Origin: Acrocarpospora pleiomorpha
GTDB taxonomy: Bacteria > Actinomycetota > Actinomycetes > Streptosporangiales > Streptosporangiaceae
NCBI RefSeq assembly: GCF_009687885.1
Contig: NZ_BLAF01000068.1
Location: 1 to 57,344, forward strand
DNA: 57,344 nt
Reading direction: 5' to 3'
The number at the start of each line of letters is the position of its first letter. Position 1 is the stretch's first letter. The translations under genes and the position numbers were made by a program. Below are positions 1-8,980 of the stretch, in pieces. The notes under the pieces are model-generated. The model saw only the letters and a list, made by a program, of their open reading frames with translations. It did no database searches and was not told the origin of the DNA.

Positions 1-88
1 AAGCGGAAGCCAATCTGGGGTTCTCCCATCCGCCTATGCCTTTGGTCTGTCCGGGCTTCGACCGACCCCGGCTGTTGCGCTGGTTCGC

Positions 89-1981
89 GTGGGCGACCAC
101 GGTGCTGGCGGGGCCGGGCGGAGCCCGGGGGGAAACAAAGGGAGGGTGGGTGGGAGATCCACCGGACCTTTAAGCGCGTTCTCTCGGCAACGGTCGGTGT
201 TGGCGGGGCTTGCCGCCAGGGCCGCCCGATTGGCCGATCAATTTGGTGAGCTCGGTCTCTTCGACGAGGCCGAGTTCGCCCGCATGCTTTCGATTCGCGC
301 GCTGCTGGCCGCGGGTCGTACTGCGGAGTCCCAGCGGGTGGTGTGGTCGCGTGACAACCGGAAGGTCTCGCTCGAAGTCCGGCTGATGCGGCATCTGACC
401 GCGGCCGAGTTGGCTCGGGCCGATGGCCGGAGTGGGCAGGTTATGGCCGAATTGCGCGCGGGACTGTCGCTGGTGGACTCGCGTCGGGCCCGCATGGGCA
501 GCCTGGACATGCGGACCGGAGCGGCAGGGCTTGGCCTCGATCTCGCTCGCGCCGGATTGGCCGCCGCGCTCGAACGCGGATCGCCGAGGATGGTGTTCGA
601 CTGGTCGGAACGTTGCCGCGCCCAGGCGTTCCGGCACCGCCCTGTCCGCCCGCCGCACGATGAGGCCAGCGCCGAGGCGCTCGCCGAGCTGCGCCAGCTC
701 AGCCAGTGGATCAGGACCAACCCGGCACAGGCCAGGCAGGAGCCACGGCTGCGTGAACGCTGCCTGGAGCTGGAGCGATTGTTGCGCGAGAAGGTCTGGC
801 AGTCGCCGGGGGAGCGGGAGGGCAACGCGCTCTCCTCCTCGCGCGCGGTGACCGACGAACTGGCCGCCGCCAACCTGGCCATGCTCAGCCTGCTGAACGT
901 GGGCGGCCAACTGCTCGGCCTGGTGGTCCGCGATCACCGGATCAGCCTGCACCCGCTCGGCGACTACGCACCCATGGCCGAGGCGGCCCGCAAGCTGTCC
1001 GCCGACCTGAGTGCGCTGGCCGGACGGAACCGTCCCGCCCGCATCAGGGAGGTGATCGCCGCTTCGGCCCGCCGCCAACGCGCCATTCTGGGAGGCACAC
1101 TCCTCGCACCTCTCTTGCCTGCGCTACACGGCACCAACCGCGCAGGTGGCACTAACCACACAGCTGGCGCTAACCGCGCTGACGGCACTAACCGCGTAGA
1201 TGGCGCTAACCGCGCAGACAGCACCAACCGCGTAGATGGCACTATCCGCGAAGGTGGCGTCAGCGGTGTAGGAGGCGCCAATGGTGCGAGTAGAGCGAAT
1301 CGTGCGAGCGGGATCGTGATTGTGCCTACTGGCGCACTTTCGGGAGTGCCGTGGTCCTTGTGCGATGAGTTGTCCGGCCTGCCGATCGTGGTGGCGCCAT
1401 CCGCGCTCGCCTGGATGACCGCGCAGCGCAATCGTCGTGCCCCGGCTCCCGGTGGGGGTCCGGTTCTGGTCGCCGGTCCCGACCTGGACTACGCCGAGGC
1501 CGAGATCCGGACGGTCGCCGCGATCCATCAGGGCAGCCGTGAACTGGTCGGTGAGAAAGCCACCGTCGAAGACACCCTGGCCGCGCTGAACGGTGCCCAG
1601 CTTGTTCATCTCGCCGCGCACGGCCATCACGAACGCGAGAATGTGTTGTTCTCCCGGCTGGACCTCCGGGACGGGCCGCTTATGGCCTACGACCTGCAAC
1701 GTCTGGAGCTCGCCCCCCGCCATGTGGTGCTCTCCGCCTGTGACCTGGGCCAATCTGTCGTCCGCTCGGGTGATGAGATCCTCGGCTTCACCGCCGCCCT
1801 GCTCTACCTCGGCACCCCAACCGTGATCTCCAGCGTCACCCCGATCCCGGACGACGTGGCCGCGCACGTCATGACCGCCTACCACCGCGAGATCGCCCGG
1901 GGAGCCGAGCCCGCGGCGGCATTGGCCATCGCGTGCGAAGGTCAGGAGTCCGCCAGCTTCCTCTGCTTCGGTTCAGGCTGA
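89..1981 (+). CDS. CHAT-domain protein (caspase HetF-associated with TPRs), 5' end uncertain
   Basis: The C-terminal half carries the caspase-like CHAT hallmarks: a HLAAHGHH histidine segment and the downstream LSACDLGQ cysteine segment, followed by the conserved 'GFTAALLYLGTPTVISS' region. The N-terminal part is helical and resembles the TPR-like region of actinobacterial CHAT proteins. Such proteins are predicted cysteine peptidases or scaffolds; the substrate is unknown. The reading frame stays open to the window edge. The first 40 or so residues look like non-native frame and no good ribosome binding site precedes the GTG at 89. Another frame upstream (positions 3-60) reads EANLGF, which could be TPR sequence, so the gene may start outside the window or be frameshifted. 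Residues 348-407 are a tandem repeat inserted in the region before the CHAT core. Family call is firm; start is not. Confidence 0.75.
   Translation: MGDHGAGGAGRSPGGNKGRVGGRSTGPLSAFSRQRSVLAGLAARAARLADQFGELGLFDEAEFARMLSIRALLAAGRTAESQRVVWSRDNRKVSLEVRLMRHLTAAELARADGRSGQVMAELRAGLSLVDSRRARMGSLDMRTGAAGLGLDLARAGLAAALERGSPRMVFDWSERCRAQAFRHRPVRPPHDEASAEALAELRQLSQWIRTNPAQARQEPRLRERCLELERLLREKVWQSPGEREGNALSSSRAVTDELAAANLAMLSLLNVGGQLLGLVVRDHRISLHPLGDYAPMAEAARKLSADLSALAGRNRPARIREVIAASARRQRAILGGTLLAPLLPALHGTNRAGGTNHTAGANRADGTNRVDGANRADSTNRVDGTIREGGVSGVGGANGASRANRASGIVIVPTGALSGVPWSLCDELSGLPIVVAPSALAWMTAQRNRRAPAPGGGPVLVAGPDLDYAEAEIRTVAAIHQGSRELVGEKATVEDTLAALNGAQLVHLAAHGHHERENVLFSRLDLRDGPLMAYDLQRLELAPRHVVLSACDLGQSVVRSGDEILGFTAALLYLGTPTVISSVTPIPDDVAAHVMTAYHREIARGAEPAAALAIACEGQESASFLCFGSG
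1130..1309 (+). repeat. In-frame 18-bp tandem repeat, ten degenerate copies
   Basis: Ten consecutive 18-bp units encode hexapeptides of the form G-(T/A)-N-R-(A/V)-(D/G). The first six are close to each other and the last four decay (GVSGVG, GANGAS, RANRAS). The unit is a multiple of three and the frame is kept. It lies between the helical region and the CHAT core, where a flexible loop would be tolerated. Confidence 0.85.
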
Positions 1982-2116
1982 GAACGGGGCGCCAGGTTGC
2001 TCGCCGTTATCCAGCGCCGTCCACATGGGCGCTGGTTCTCGCCGCACCGGCGCCCAATGAGCCCGAGACTTACGCGCGACTCCCAGTGTGCCGCCCGGGC
2101 TTGGCCCACTTCGGCT

Positions 2117-2145
2117 GAAACTTTAGCAAGATTGGTGAAAGTTTC
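2117..2145. promoter_or_regulatory. Paired GAAA(C/G)TTTC operator-like palindromes
   Basis: GAAACTTTA at 2117-2125 and GAAAGTTTC at 2137-2145 are spaced 20 bp start to start, about two helical turns on the same DNA face. GAAA(C/G)TTTC-type palindromes have been reported upstream of xylanase genes in Streptomyces. The pair lies about 105 bp before the secreted sugar dehydrogenase gene, and the same 9-mer recurs at 8917-8925 before the sugar ABC importer. The binding protein is inferred, not shown. Confidence 0.5.
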
Positions 2146-2249
2146 GAGCGGTGAGGTCTGTAAACGCAGGTCGGTGGCGTGTGCTCGGTCGGTCGATTGC
2201 TTGGGGTCAGGGGGACTGGTTACGTTTCGGGCCTCCTGTCGAAAGGCTC

Positions 2250-3983
2250 ATGATGGCCAGACGCTTTCCGATTTTTCCTGTCTTGTTGTCGTTGACGGCG
2301 CTGTTGGGGGCGATCGGGGTCTCCGTGGCCATGCCCGCCAACGCGGCCGTCGTCGGCGGGTTCGATTTCGATCGGGCCCAGGTGTCCGTCACCGGGCTCC
2401 AGGTGCCGTGGGGGATGGCCTTCCTCCCGGACGGAAGCGCCCTCGTGTCCGAACGCAACACCGGGCGGATCATGCAGGTCCGTCCTGGTCAGACGCCGAC
2501 CGCGGTGGCCACCATCAGCGGGGTGTCGGCGTCGGGCGAGAGCGGCCTGCTCGGGATCGCGGTCTCCCCGAACTATGCCACCGACCAGTGGGTCTACGCC
2601 TACTTCACCACCAGCACCGACAACCGCCTGGTACGGCTCCGCCTCAGCGCCCCCACCACCCAGAACGTGCTCTTCTCCGGGGTGCCCCGCAACACCATCC
2701 ACGACGGCGGCCGGATCGCGTTCGGCCCGGACGGCATGCTCTACGTCTCCACCGGCGACGCCGCCACCACCGCCAACGCCCAGAACCTCAACTCCCCGGC
2801 CGGGAAGATCCTCCGGATGACCCCGGACGGCGGCATCCCCGCCAGCGGCAACCCGTTCGCGAACTCCCGCGTCTACAGCTACGGCCACCGCAACGTCCAG
2901 GGCCTGGCCTGGGACTCCCAGGGCCGCATGTACGCCTCCGAGTTCGGCCAGAACAACCTCGACGAGATCAACCAGATCGTGGCGGGCGGCAACTACGGCT
3001 GGCCGACCTGCGAGGGCTCGTGCAACAACCCGTCGTTCCGTAACCCGATCATCTCCTGGACCACGGCCGAGGCGTCCCCGAGTGGCCTGGCGTACGCCAA
3101 CAACACGCTGTTCGCCGCCGCCCTGCGCGGCACCCGGCTGTGGACGGTCACCCTGAACGGCTCCGGCGGCGCGGCCTCCGCGCTCGCCCAGCTCCAGAAC
3201 GCCTACGGCCGGCTGCGCGCGGTCGCCGTCGGCCCCGACGGCTGGCTCTGGGTCGCGACCAGCAACCGGGACGGCCGCGGCACCCCGGTGGCGGCCGACG
3301 ACCGGATCATCCGGATCCCCCCGGCCGGCGTCTCCCCGTCACCCTCGCCGAGCGTGAGCCCGCCGGTCGACACGATCCCGCCGACCACCCCGGGCGCGCC
3401 CACCGCGTTCAACGTCACCAACTCGGCGGCCACGCTCAACTGGCCGGTCTCCACCGACAGCGGCGGCAGCGGCCTGGCGGGCTACAACGTCTACCGGGAG
3501 CAGGGCGCGACCGACCCGCTGCTGGCGCAGACCACGAGCAACTCCTCGACGCTCACCGGCCTGACCGCCAACACCCAGTACCAGGTCTACGTCCGAGCCC
3601 GGGACGGCGCGGGCAACCTGTCCGGCAACTCGCCGACGGTCACCTTCACCACCACGGGCGGGACCACCACCGGCGGCTGCTCGGCGGCCGGCACGGTGCA
3701 GACCCAGTGGGGCAACGGCTACGTCATCCAGCCGCTGACCGTCACCAACACCGGAACCACCGGGATCAACGGCTGGACGGTCACGTTCACGCTCCCGGCC
3801 GGGCACACCGTCACCGGGTCGTGGAACACCACGCTCACCGTCAGCGGGCAGACCGTGACCGCCCGCAACGTCGGCCACAACGGCACCATCGCGGCCGGCG
3901 GCAACGTCCAGTTCGGCTTCCAGGTCAGCCGCCCCAACGGCAACACCGCGACGCCGTCCGGCTACACCTGCACCTCTCCCTGA
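2250..3983 (+). CDS. Secreted PQQ-type sugar dehydrogenase-like beta-propeller with FN3 and CBM2 modules
   Basis: The start at 2250 (or the adjacent ATG at 2253) follows a GAAAGG ribosome binding site and opens a signal peptide ending near PANAA. Residues about 35-360 match the soluble glucose/sorbosone dehydrogenase (GSDH/YliI) propeller: 'LQVPWGMAFLPDG', 'GLLGIAVSP', 'HDGGRIAFGPDG', 'YGHRNVQGLAW' and 'NYGWP'. A Ser/Pro linker near residue 363 leads to a fibronectin type III domain (about 372-468) and a C-terminal carbohydrate-binding module of family 2 bracketed by two Cys residues. The enzyme is therefore likely exported and anchored to cellulose or a similar polysaccharide while oxidising aldose sugars or C1 ends. 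PQQ use is inferred from the family. The gene ends at a strong bidirectional hairpin shared with the convergent hexosaminidase gene. Confidence 0.88.
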   Translation: MMARRFPIFPVLLSLTALLGAIGVSVAMPANAAVVGGFDFDRAQVSVTGLQVPWGMAFLPDGSALVSERNTGRIMQVRPGQTPTAVATISGVSASGESGLLGIAVSPNYATDQWVYAYFTTSTDNRLVRLRLSAPTTQNVLFSGVPRNTIHDGGRIAFGPDGMLYVSTGDAATTANAQNLNSPAGKILRMTPDGGIPASGNPFANSRVYSYGHRNVQGLAWDSQGRMYASEFGQNNLDEINQIVAGGNYGWPTCEGSCNNPSFRNPIISWTTAEASPSGLAYANNTLFAAALRGTRLWTVTLNGSGGAASALAQLQNAYGRLRAVAVGPDGWLWVATSNRDGRGTPVAADDRIIRIPPAGVSPSPSPSVSPPVDTIPPTTPGAPTAFNVTNSAATLNWPVSTDSGGSGLAGYNVYREQGATDPLLAQTTSNSSTLTGLTANTQYQVYVRARDGAGNLSGNSPTVTFTTTGGTTTGGCSAAGTVQTQWGNGYVIQPLTVTNTGTTGINGWTVTFTLPAGHTVTGSWNTTLTVSGQTVTARNVGHNGTIAAGGNVQFGFQVSRPNGNTATPSGYTCTSP

Positions 3984-3999
3984 TTCGGGGCGCCCTTGT

Positions 4000-4044
4000 C
4001 CGGTACGGCTCCCCCCTTGAGGGAGGGTGCGGGAGCCGTACCGG
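4000..4044. terminator. Bidirectional hairpin terminator
   Basis: A perfect 14-bp inverted repeat (CCGGTACGGCTCCC at 4000-4013, complement at 4031-4044) with a 17-nt loop lies between two convergent stop codons (3983 and 4054). There is no U-run, as is usual in actinomycetes. Confidence 0.8.
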
Positions 4045-4053
4045 CTGGGGTTA

Positions 4054-5508
4054 TCAACTGGCGGTGAGGAGTTCCACCGCCGCCTGCGCGTTGGCGCGGG
4101 CCGCGCCGTAAGTCGCGATGTAGGCGGCGGCGTCGGGACGCCAGATCGGCAGGCCCATCTCGACCACGATCGTGTCCGGCCGTGCCGCCAGCAGCCCGCT
4201 GATCAGCGCCTGGCTCTCCGGGTAGCGGTGCGCGTCCTTGACCACCACGATCAGGGACCGGCCGACGGCGGCGGCGAGCAGCGCGCCGGGGCTGGCGTCC
4301 GCGGGTTTCACCCGGACGATCTCCGCCTCGGGCAGCCAGGGCGCGACCCCCCACGGCACGTCGCCGACCGCGATGGTGGGCGGCGTGTCCACCTCCACCA
4401 CGTACGGATCGACCAGCGGCGCGGCCGAGCCGGTCAGGCGGACCGCGCGGCGGGCCGCGTCCAGGCCGACCACGTTGTCGTCGGCGGAGTCCTGGACCAG
4501 CGCGAACCAGTCCCGCATGCGGTCCACCCGGGCGGCGGCCTGCTCCAGCCGCGCCACCGGCAGCACCCCGTCGCGAACCGCTTCGACGATCGCCGCGAGC
4601 ACCCCGCGGATGTCGTCGTAGGTCGGCACAGGACCCAGGCAGAGCAGGTCGGATCCGGCCAGCAGCGACCGCACGGCGCCGCCGCCGAGGCCGACGCTCT
4701 TGGTGATCGCGTGCATGTCCAGGGCGTCGGTGATCACCACCCCGTCGTAGCCGAGCTCGCCGCGCAGCAGCCCGGTCAGCGCGGCCCGGCTGAGCGTGGC
4801 GGGAGCGTTCCCGGTCAGGTACGGCACCGACACGTGCGCCGTCATGATCGACCGGGCCCCGGCCTCGATGGCGGCCCGGAACGGGACCAGTTCCCGCTCC
4901 CAGAGCAGCTCGGGCGCGGCGTCCACCAGCGGGATCTCCAGATGCGAGTCCTCCCGGGTGGCCCCGTGCCCGGGGAAGTGTTTCACGCAGGCGGCCACCC
5001 CGAGCGACTGCAGCCCGCGCACGGCCGCGACCGTGTGCCGGGCCACCAGCTCGGCCCCGGCCCCGAACGACCGGGTGCCGATCACCGGGTTGTCGTCGGC
5101 CGTGTTCACGTCCGCGACCGGCCCCATGTCCAGGTTGACCCCGCACCTGGCCAGGTCGGCCGCGATCGACCGGTAGACCCGCTCGGTCAGCTCCACGTCG
5201 TCCACGGCGCCCAGCGCCGCGTTGCCCGGGTAGGGGCTGCCCGTGTGGTAGGCGAGCCGGGTGACGTCACCCCCTTCCTCGTCCAGCGAGACGATCGGCC
5301 GCGCGGCGCCGCCGAGCTGCCGGGTCAGGGCCGCCAGCTGGGCGGCGTCCTCGACGTTGAAACCGAACAGGGTGACGCCGCCGAGCCCGTCCTCCAGGTC
5401 CCGGAGGACCCAGTCGGGCGCGGTGGTGCCGGGGAAGGAGGCGAGCAGCGACGCGGCCGCGAGACGCCGCAGCCCCCGATCGCCGATGCTCGCGCTGTTT
5501 GCAGGCAT
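4054..5508 (-). CDS. GH3 beta-N-acetylhexosaminidase, NagZ-like
   Basis: This 484-residue protein has the glycoside hydrolase family 3 NagZ signature KHFPGHG at residues 176-182, followed by the Asp-Ser-His (187-189) that provides the unusual Asp-His acid/base dyad of bacterial NagZ enzymes. The nucleophile Asp is at about residue 261 in 'GVVITDALDMHAI'. No signal peptide is visible, so a cytoplasmic enzyme acting on imported disaccharides or muropeptide fragments is likely. It lies just downstream of the sugar importer in the same direction, with a hairpin between them. Known NagZ enzymes remove terminal GlcNAc from GlcNAc-anhMurNAc or chito-oligosaccharides; which one is cleaved here is not readable from sequence. 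Confidence 0.88.
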   Translation of the reverse strand: MPANSASIGDRGLRRLAAASLLASFPGTTAPDWVLRDLEDGLGGVTLFGFNVEDAAQLAALTRQLGGAARPIVSLDEEGGDVTRLAYHTGSPYPGNAALGAVDDVELTERVYRSIAADLARCGVNLDMGPVADVNTADDNPVIGTRSFGAGAELVARHTVAAVRGLQSLGVAACVKHFPGHGATREDSHLEIPLVDAAPELLWERELVPFRAAIEAGARSIMTAHVSVPYLTGNAPATLSRAALTGLLRGELGYDGVVITDALDMHAITKSVGLGGGAVRSLLAGSDLLCLGPVPTYDDIRGVLAAIVEAVRDGVLPVARLEQAAARVDRMRDWFALVQDSADDNVVGLDAARRAVRLTGSAAPLVDPYVVEVDTPPTIAVGDVPWGVAPWLPEAEIVRVKPADASPGALLAAAVGRSLIVVVKDAHRYPESQALISGLLAARPDTIVVEMGLPIWRPDAAAYIATYGAARANAQAAVELLTAS

Positions 5509-5543
5509 GGCTGTCTCATGCTCCTTGGATGGATGGGATGCCG

Positions 5544-5578
5544 GGTACGGCCGCCGCCTCGTGAGCGGCGGCCGTACC
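5544..5578. terminator. Hairpin after the ABC permease gene
   Basis: A perfect 14-bp stem (GGTACGGCCGCCGC at 5544-5557, complement at 5565-5578) with a 7-nt loop lies between the last permease gene (stop at 5590, minus strand) and the start of the hexosaminidase gene. It probably reduces read-through from the transporter operon into that gene. Confidence 0.7.
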
Positions 5579-5589
5579 GGCTCAGGGGA

Positions 5590-6441
5590 TCAGCCCTTGA
5601 CGGCGCCCGCGACGAGGCCGGAGACCATGCGCCGCTGCACCAGCAGGAAGAAGATGACGACCGGGATCGTCATCAGGGTGGAGCTGGCCATGATGGCGCC
5701 CCAGTCCGTGCCGCGCTGCCCGAAGAAGTACTGCAGGGCGACGGGCATGGTGTAGCCCGACGAGTCGGACATCAGAATCAACGCGAAGATCAGTTCGTTC
5801 CACGCGGTGATGAAGGAGAAGATGCTGGTCGCCACCAGTCCAGGCGCCACCAGCGGGAAGAGCACCTTCCAGAAGGTGGTCATCCGGGAGGCGCCGTCGA
5901 TCCAGGCCGCCTCCTCCAGCGACTTGGGCACCGCGGCGACGAACGTGCGCAGCATCCAGATGCCGAACGGCAGGGTCAGGCCGACGTTGACCACGATCAG
6001 GCCGAGCAGCTGGTCGTACAGGCCGAGGCGCTTGACGCTGAGGAACAGCGGGATGAGCAGCGCTTCGGCGGGGATCATCTGGGCCATCAGCAGCGCGATC
6101 AGGAAGCTGGTGCGGCCCTTGAACCGGAACCTGGCCACGGCGGTGGCGGCCAGCAGCGCGAACATCGAGCCGACCAGCACGGTGCCGAGGGCCACGATGG
6201 CGCTGTTGCGCAGGTAGAGCCAGATCGAGTTGCCCGCCACACCTTCGGTGAGCACCTTTGTCAGGTGGTCGAACGTGAAATGGGTGGGGAACGGGACGAA
6301 CTCGGTGGTGAAGATCTGATCGTTGTCCTTGAACGAGGTCGCGATCATCCAGTACACGGGGAACACCGCGAACAGGAACACCAGGGTCGCCGTGGTGTTG
6401 AGCACGATCTTGTTCAGGCGCTTGCGGCGGAGCGGGTTCAC
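5590..6441 (-). CDS. Carbohydrate ABC transporter permease (MalG-like)
   Basis: The protein of 283 residues starts at GTG 6441 (VNPLRRKRLNK), preceded by GGAGGAG. The frame stays open further upstream, but that part is the antisense-type shadow of the previous gene. Six hydrophobic segments are visible, plus the EAA loop 'EEAAWIDGASRMTTFWKVLFP', which contacts the ATPase in type I importers. The start overlaps the stop of the upstream permease by 4 bp, so the two are translationally coupled. Confidence 0.93.
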   Translation of the reverse strand: MNPLRRKRLNKIVLNTTATLVFLFAVFPVYWMIATSFKDNDQIFTTEFVPFPTHFTFDHLTKVLTEGVAGNSIWLYLRNSAIVALGTVLVGSMFALLAATAVARFRFKGRTSFLIALLMAQMIPAEALLIPLFLSVKRLGLYDQLLGLIVVNVGLTLPFGIWMLRTFVAAVPKSLEEAAWIDGASRMTTFWKVLFPLVAPGLVATSIFSFITAWNELIFALILMSDSSGYTMPVALQYFFGQRGTDWGAIMASSTLMTIPVVIFFLLVQRRMVSGLVAGAVKG

Positions 6442-7454
6442 TGGATCTCCTCCGACTTCACCATCTGCCGGATGTAGAAGGCGGTGACGACGAGCAGGAT
6501 CACCGTCAGCACCACCGCGATGGCCGCGCCGCTGCCCATCTTCGGCGGGCTGCGGAACGCCTCGGCGAAGGAGTACATGGACAGGTTGAAGGCCTCCCGG
6601 TTGGTCGGGCCTCCGATCAGCACGTAGAGCTGGCTGAAGACCTTGAAGTCCCAGATGATCGACAGGATCGTGAGGACCGCGAAGACCGGCTTGAGCAGCG
6701 GGAAGGTGATCTTCCAGAAGGTCCGCCAGGGCCCGGATCCGTCGACCGTGGCGGCCTCGTAGAGCTCGGCCGGGATGCCCTTCAGACCGGCCAGCACGGA
6801 GACCGCGATGAACGGGAAGGACGCCCACAACACGGTCAGGATGAGCACCAGGTAGACCGTGATCGAGTCGTTCAGCCAGGGTTCGCCGGTCCAGTCGGCC
6901 CGGCCGAACAGCATGGTGGAGAGCCAGTCGGGGAGCAGGTTCAGCGCCCAGTTGATGATTCCGGCCTCGGCGTCGAACAGCCAGCGCCAGATGACGCCCT
7001 GCGCGACCGGGGGGACGGCCCACGCCGACATGATGCCGATGATGACGAAGGTGGACATCCGCTTGCTGAGCTTGTTCAGCAGCACGCCCACGGCGGTGCC
7101 GAGGATCAGCGTGAGGGACACGGTGATCACGGCGAAAGCGACGGTGTTTCGGAGCGACGACCAGAAGATGTCGTTATCAAAGATCTTGGTGTAGTTCTCC
7201 CAGCCCAGCCATTCCGCCGGCCGCTTCCCGCTGATCTGCGGCAGTCCCACCTTCTGGAAGGACATGACGACGACCTGGATCATCGGGTAGAGCAGCAGAC
7301 CGGCGATCACCAGGATGCCCGGGATCAGCAGCACGTAGGGGATGGCCTTGGGTGGGAGTCCACTCGCCTTTGTGGGGCGGTGGGACCTTCTGCGACGCCG
7401 CTCCGGGGCGGAGGAGGTGCCTCCGCCCCGGGCGATCGTTGACGCGTTCGTCAT
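6438..7454 (-). CDS. Carbohydrate ABC transporter permease (MalF-like)
   Basis: A 338-residue membrane protein with a basic, disordered N-terminus (residues 1-35), six hydrophobic segments, and the EAA loop 'ELYEAATVDGSGPWRTFWKITFP'. It is the partner of the downstream permease in a CUT1-family sugar importer and lies 4 bp after the solute-binding protein gene. No ATPase gene is in the locus; actinomycete CUT1 importers commonly share one ATPase (MsiK) encoded elsewhere, which is assumed here. Confidence 0.93.
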   Translation of the reverse strand: MTNASTIARGGGTSSAPERRRRRSHRPTKASGLPPKAIPYVLLIPGILVIAGLLLYPMIQVVVMSFQKVGLPQISGKRPAEWLGWENYTKIFDNDIFWSSLRNTVAFAVITVSLTLILGTAVGVLLNKLSKRMSTFVIIGIMSAWAVPPVAQGVIWRWLFDAEAGIINWALNLLPDWLSTMLFGRADWTGEPWLNDSITVYLVLILTVLWASFPFIAVSVLAGLKGIPAELYEAATVDGSGPWRTFWKITFPLLKPVFAVLTILSIIWDFKVFSQLYVLIGGPTNREAFNLSMYSFAEAFRSPPKMGSGAAIAVVLTVILLVVTAFYIRQMVKSEEIQ

Positions 7455-7458
7455 GTCG

Positions 7459-8775
7459 CTACTGGTTCAGGATCTCTTCGAGTTCCTTGTTGGCCGCGGC
7501 GAGCGCCTCATCGGCCGTGGCCTTGCCCTCGATGACCGAGCGGGCCGCGTTCTGCAGGACGGCCTTGGTCTCGTTGGCCTCGGTCCAGTTGGGGTCGGCC
7601 GGGAACGCCTTGGCCTTGGCGAAGGCCGCCGCGAAGGGGGCCTGCACCGGGTCGCTGGCCAGCGAGGCCAGGGTGTCCGGGTAGACCGGGAGCAGGCCGC
7701 CGTCCTTGGCGTAGCGGTCGGCCCACTGCTTGCTGGTGGCGAGCTTCACGAACTCGGTCGCCAGCTCCTTGTTCTGGGCGTTGCCCCAGACGGCGATGTC
7801 GTTGCCGCCGAAGAACGCCGGGGCCTCGCCGCCGGCCTTGGCGGGCAGCGGGAAGAAGGCCAGCTGGTCGGCCTTCACCTTGCCCTTGCTGTCGGTCTCG
7901 ATGCCCGGGATGTCCCACGACGCGGTCAGGTACATGCCGACCTTGTCGTTGGCGAAGCGGGTCCGGATGTCCACCGTGTTCTGGGTCAGCCGGGCCTTAC
8001 CGGACAGGCCCTCGGTGACCAGGTTGGTGTAGGTGGCGAAACCGGCCTTGAAGGTCGGGTCGGCCAGCTTGCCCACCCACTTGTCGCCTTCCTTGACCGC
8101 GTACTCGCCGCCCTCGGACCAGGCCAGCGCGCCGAGCAGGTGGTTGGCGTCGGAGCCGCCGTTGAAGGCGAAGCCGTCGACGTCCTTGCCCTTCTCGGCC
8201 TGGATCTTCTTGGCCGCCGCGATGACGTCGTCCCAGGTCTTCGGCACCTCGATCTTGAGCTCGTCGAACCAGTCCTTGCGGTAGAGCACGGCGCGGGTGC
8301 CCGCGCCCCAGGGCAGCGCGTAGACCTCGCCGTCGATGGTCTCCAGGCCGAGCAGGTTCTTGGGGATCTGCGCCTGCTCGCCCGCGCCGACTACGGCGGT
8401 GATCGGCTCGAGCGCCTCCTGGCTCTGCCACAGCGGCACCTGGTCGTTGCCGATCTCGGTCACGTCAGGGCCGGCGCCGCCCGCCGCCGCGGCGGTGAAC
8501 TTGTCGTTCACCTGCGGCCACGGGATCCACTCCAGCTTGACGTCGGCGCCCGTCTGCGTCTTGAACTCCTTGATCAGGTCGTCCATGTACGCCTGCGACG
8601 GCGGGTTGGTGTCGCCGAGCCGCCACATCGTCAGGGTCTGTCCGGCGAACTTGGGCCCGGTCGCGGTGGGCGCGGCGGCGGCCGAGGGCTCGGTGCTGGC
8701 GGGGTCAGTGCCACCACAAGCGGCGACACCCAGTGCTAGCGCGGCGGTAATGCCCGCGATCTTCACGATCTTCAC
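7459..8775 (-). CDS. Extracellular sugar-binding lipoprotein of ABC importer
   Basis: The 438-residue protein has a short signal peptide ending in a lipobox (LGVAAC near residue 20), then a Thr/Ala/Pro-rich tether and a family 1 extracellular solute-binding fold ('MWRLGDTNPPSQAYMDDLIK', 'GPDVTEIGN', 'YALPWGAGTRAVLYRKDWF'). It is the first gene of a binding protein-permease-permease operon. The substrate is unknown; the neighbouring NagZ-like and VanX-like enzymes hint at an aminosugar or cell-wall-derived sugar. Confidence 0.93.
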   Translation of the reverse strand: MKIVKIAGITAALALGVAACGGTDPASTEPSAAAAPTATGPKFAGQTLTMWRLGDTNPPSQAYMDDLIKEFKTQTGADVKLEWIPWPQVNDKFTAAAAGGAGPDVTEIGNDQVPLWQSQEALEPITAVVGAGEQAQIPKNLLGLETIDGEVYALPWGAGTRAVLYRKDWFDELKIEVPKTWDDVIAAAKKIQAEKGKDVDGFAFNGGSDANHLLGALAWSEGGEYAVKEGDKWVGKLADPTFKAGFATYTNLVTEGLSGKARLTQNTVDIRTRFANDKVGMYLTASWDIPGIETDSKGKVKADQLAFFPLPAKAGGEAPAFFGGNDIAVWGNAQNKELATEFVKLATSKQWADRYAKDGGLLPVYPDTLASLASDPVQAPFAAAFAKAKAFPADPNWTEANETKAVLQNAARSVIEGKATADEALAAANKELEEILNQ

Positions 8776-8914
8776 GTTGGGTTCTCCCTTCCCGGCTTCA
8801 CGTCGAGGTGTGGGGTGGTCGGCGAACCGCGCACCTCGGGGTTCCCGACGGTCGGCGTCTGTGGCATCCCGGGGCTTGATCGCTTGCCTACGGGATGACT
8901 GCCGCTAAACTAAC

Positions 8915-8927
8915 AAGAAACTTTCTT
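8915..8927. promoter_or_regulatory. Operator-like palindrome in the importer/ROK intergenic region
   Basis: The 206-bp divergent intergenic region (8776-8980) contains a perfect palindrome AAGAAACTTTCTT at 8915-8927, followed by a half-site AAGAAAC ending at 8935. The whole is bracketed by TAACA and TGTTA, giving a larger dyad. ROK repressors usually bind in such divergent promoter regions, so the adjacent ROK protein is the likely ligand. The core GAAACTTTC is shared with 2117-2145. Confidence 0.55.
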
Positions 8928-8980
8928 AAAAGAAACCTGTGTTAGCGGATCGTGACGAGAGACGAGAGGGGAGGCGGCCA

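Noticed and set aside
4027..6477. Very long plus-strand open frame opposite the hexosaminidase and permease genes
   Set aside because: Its translation is Arg/Gly/His/Asp-rich with no domains; it mirrors the GC-biased third positions of well-supported minus-strand genes.
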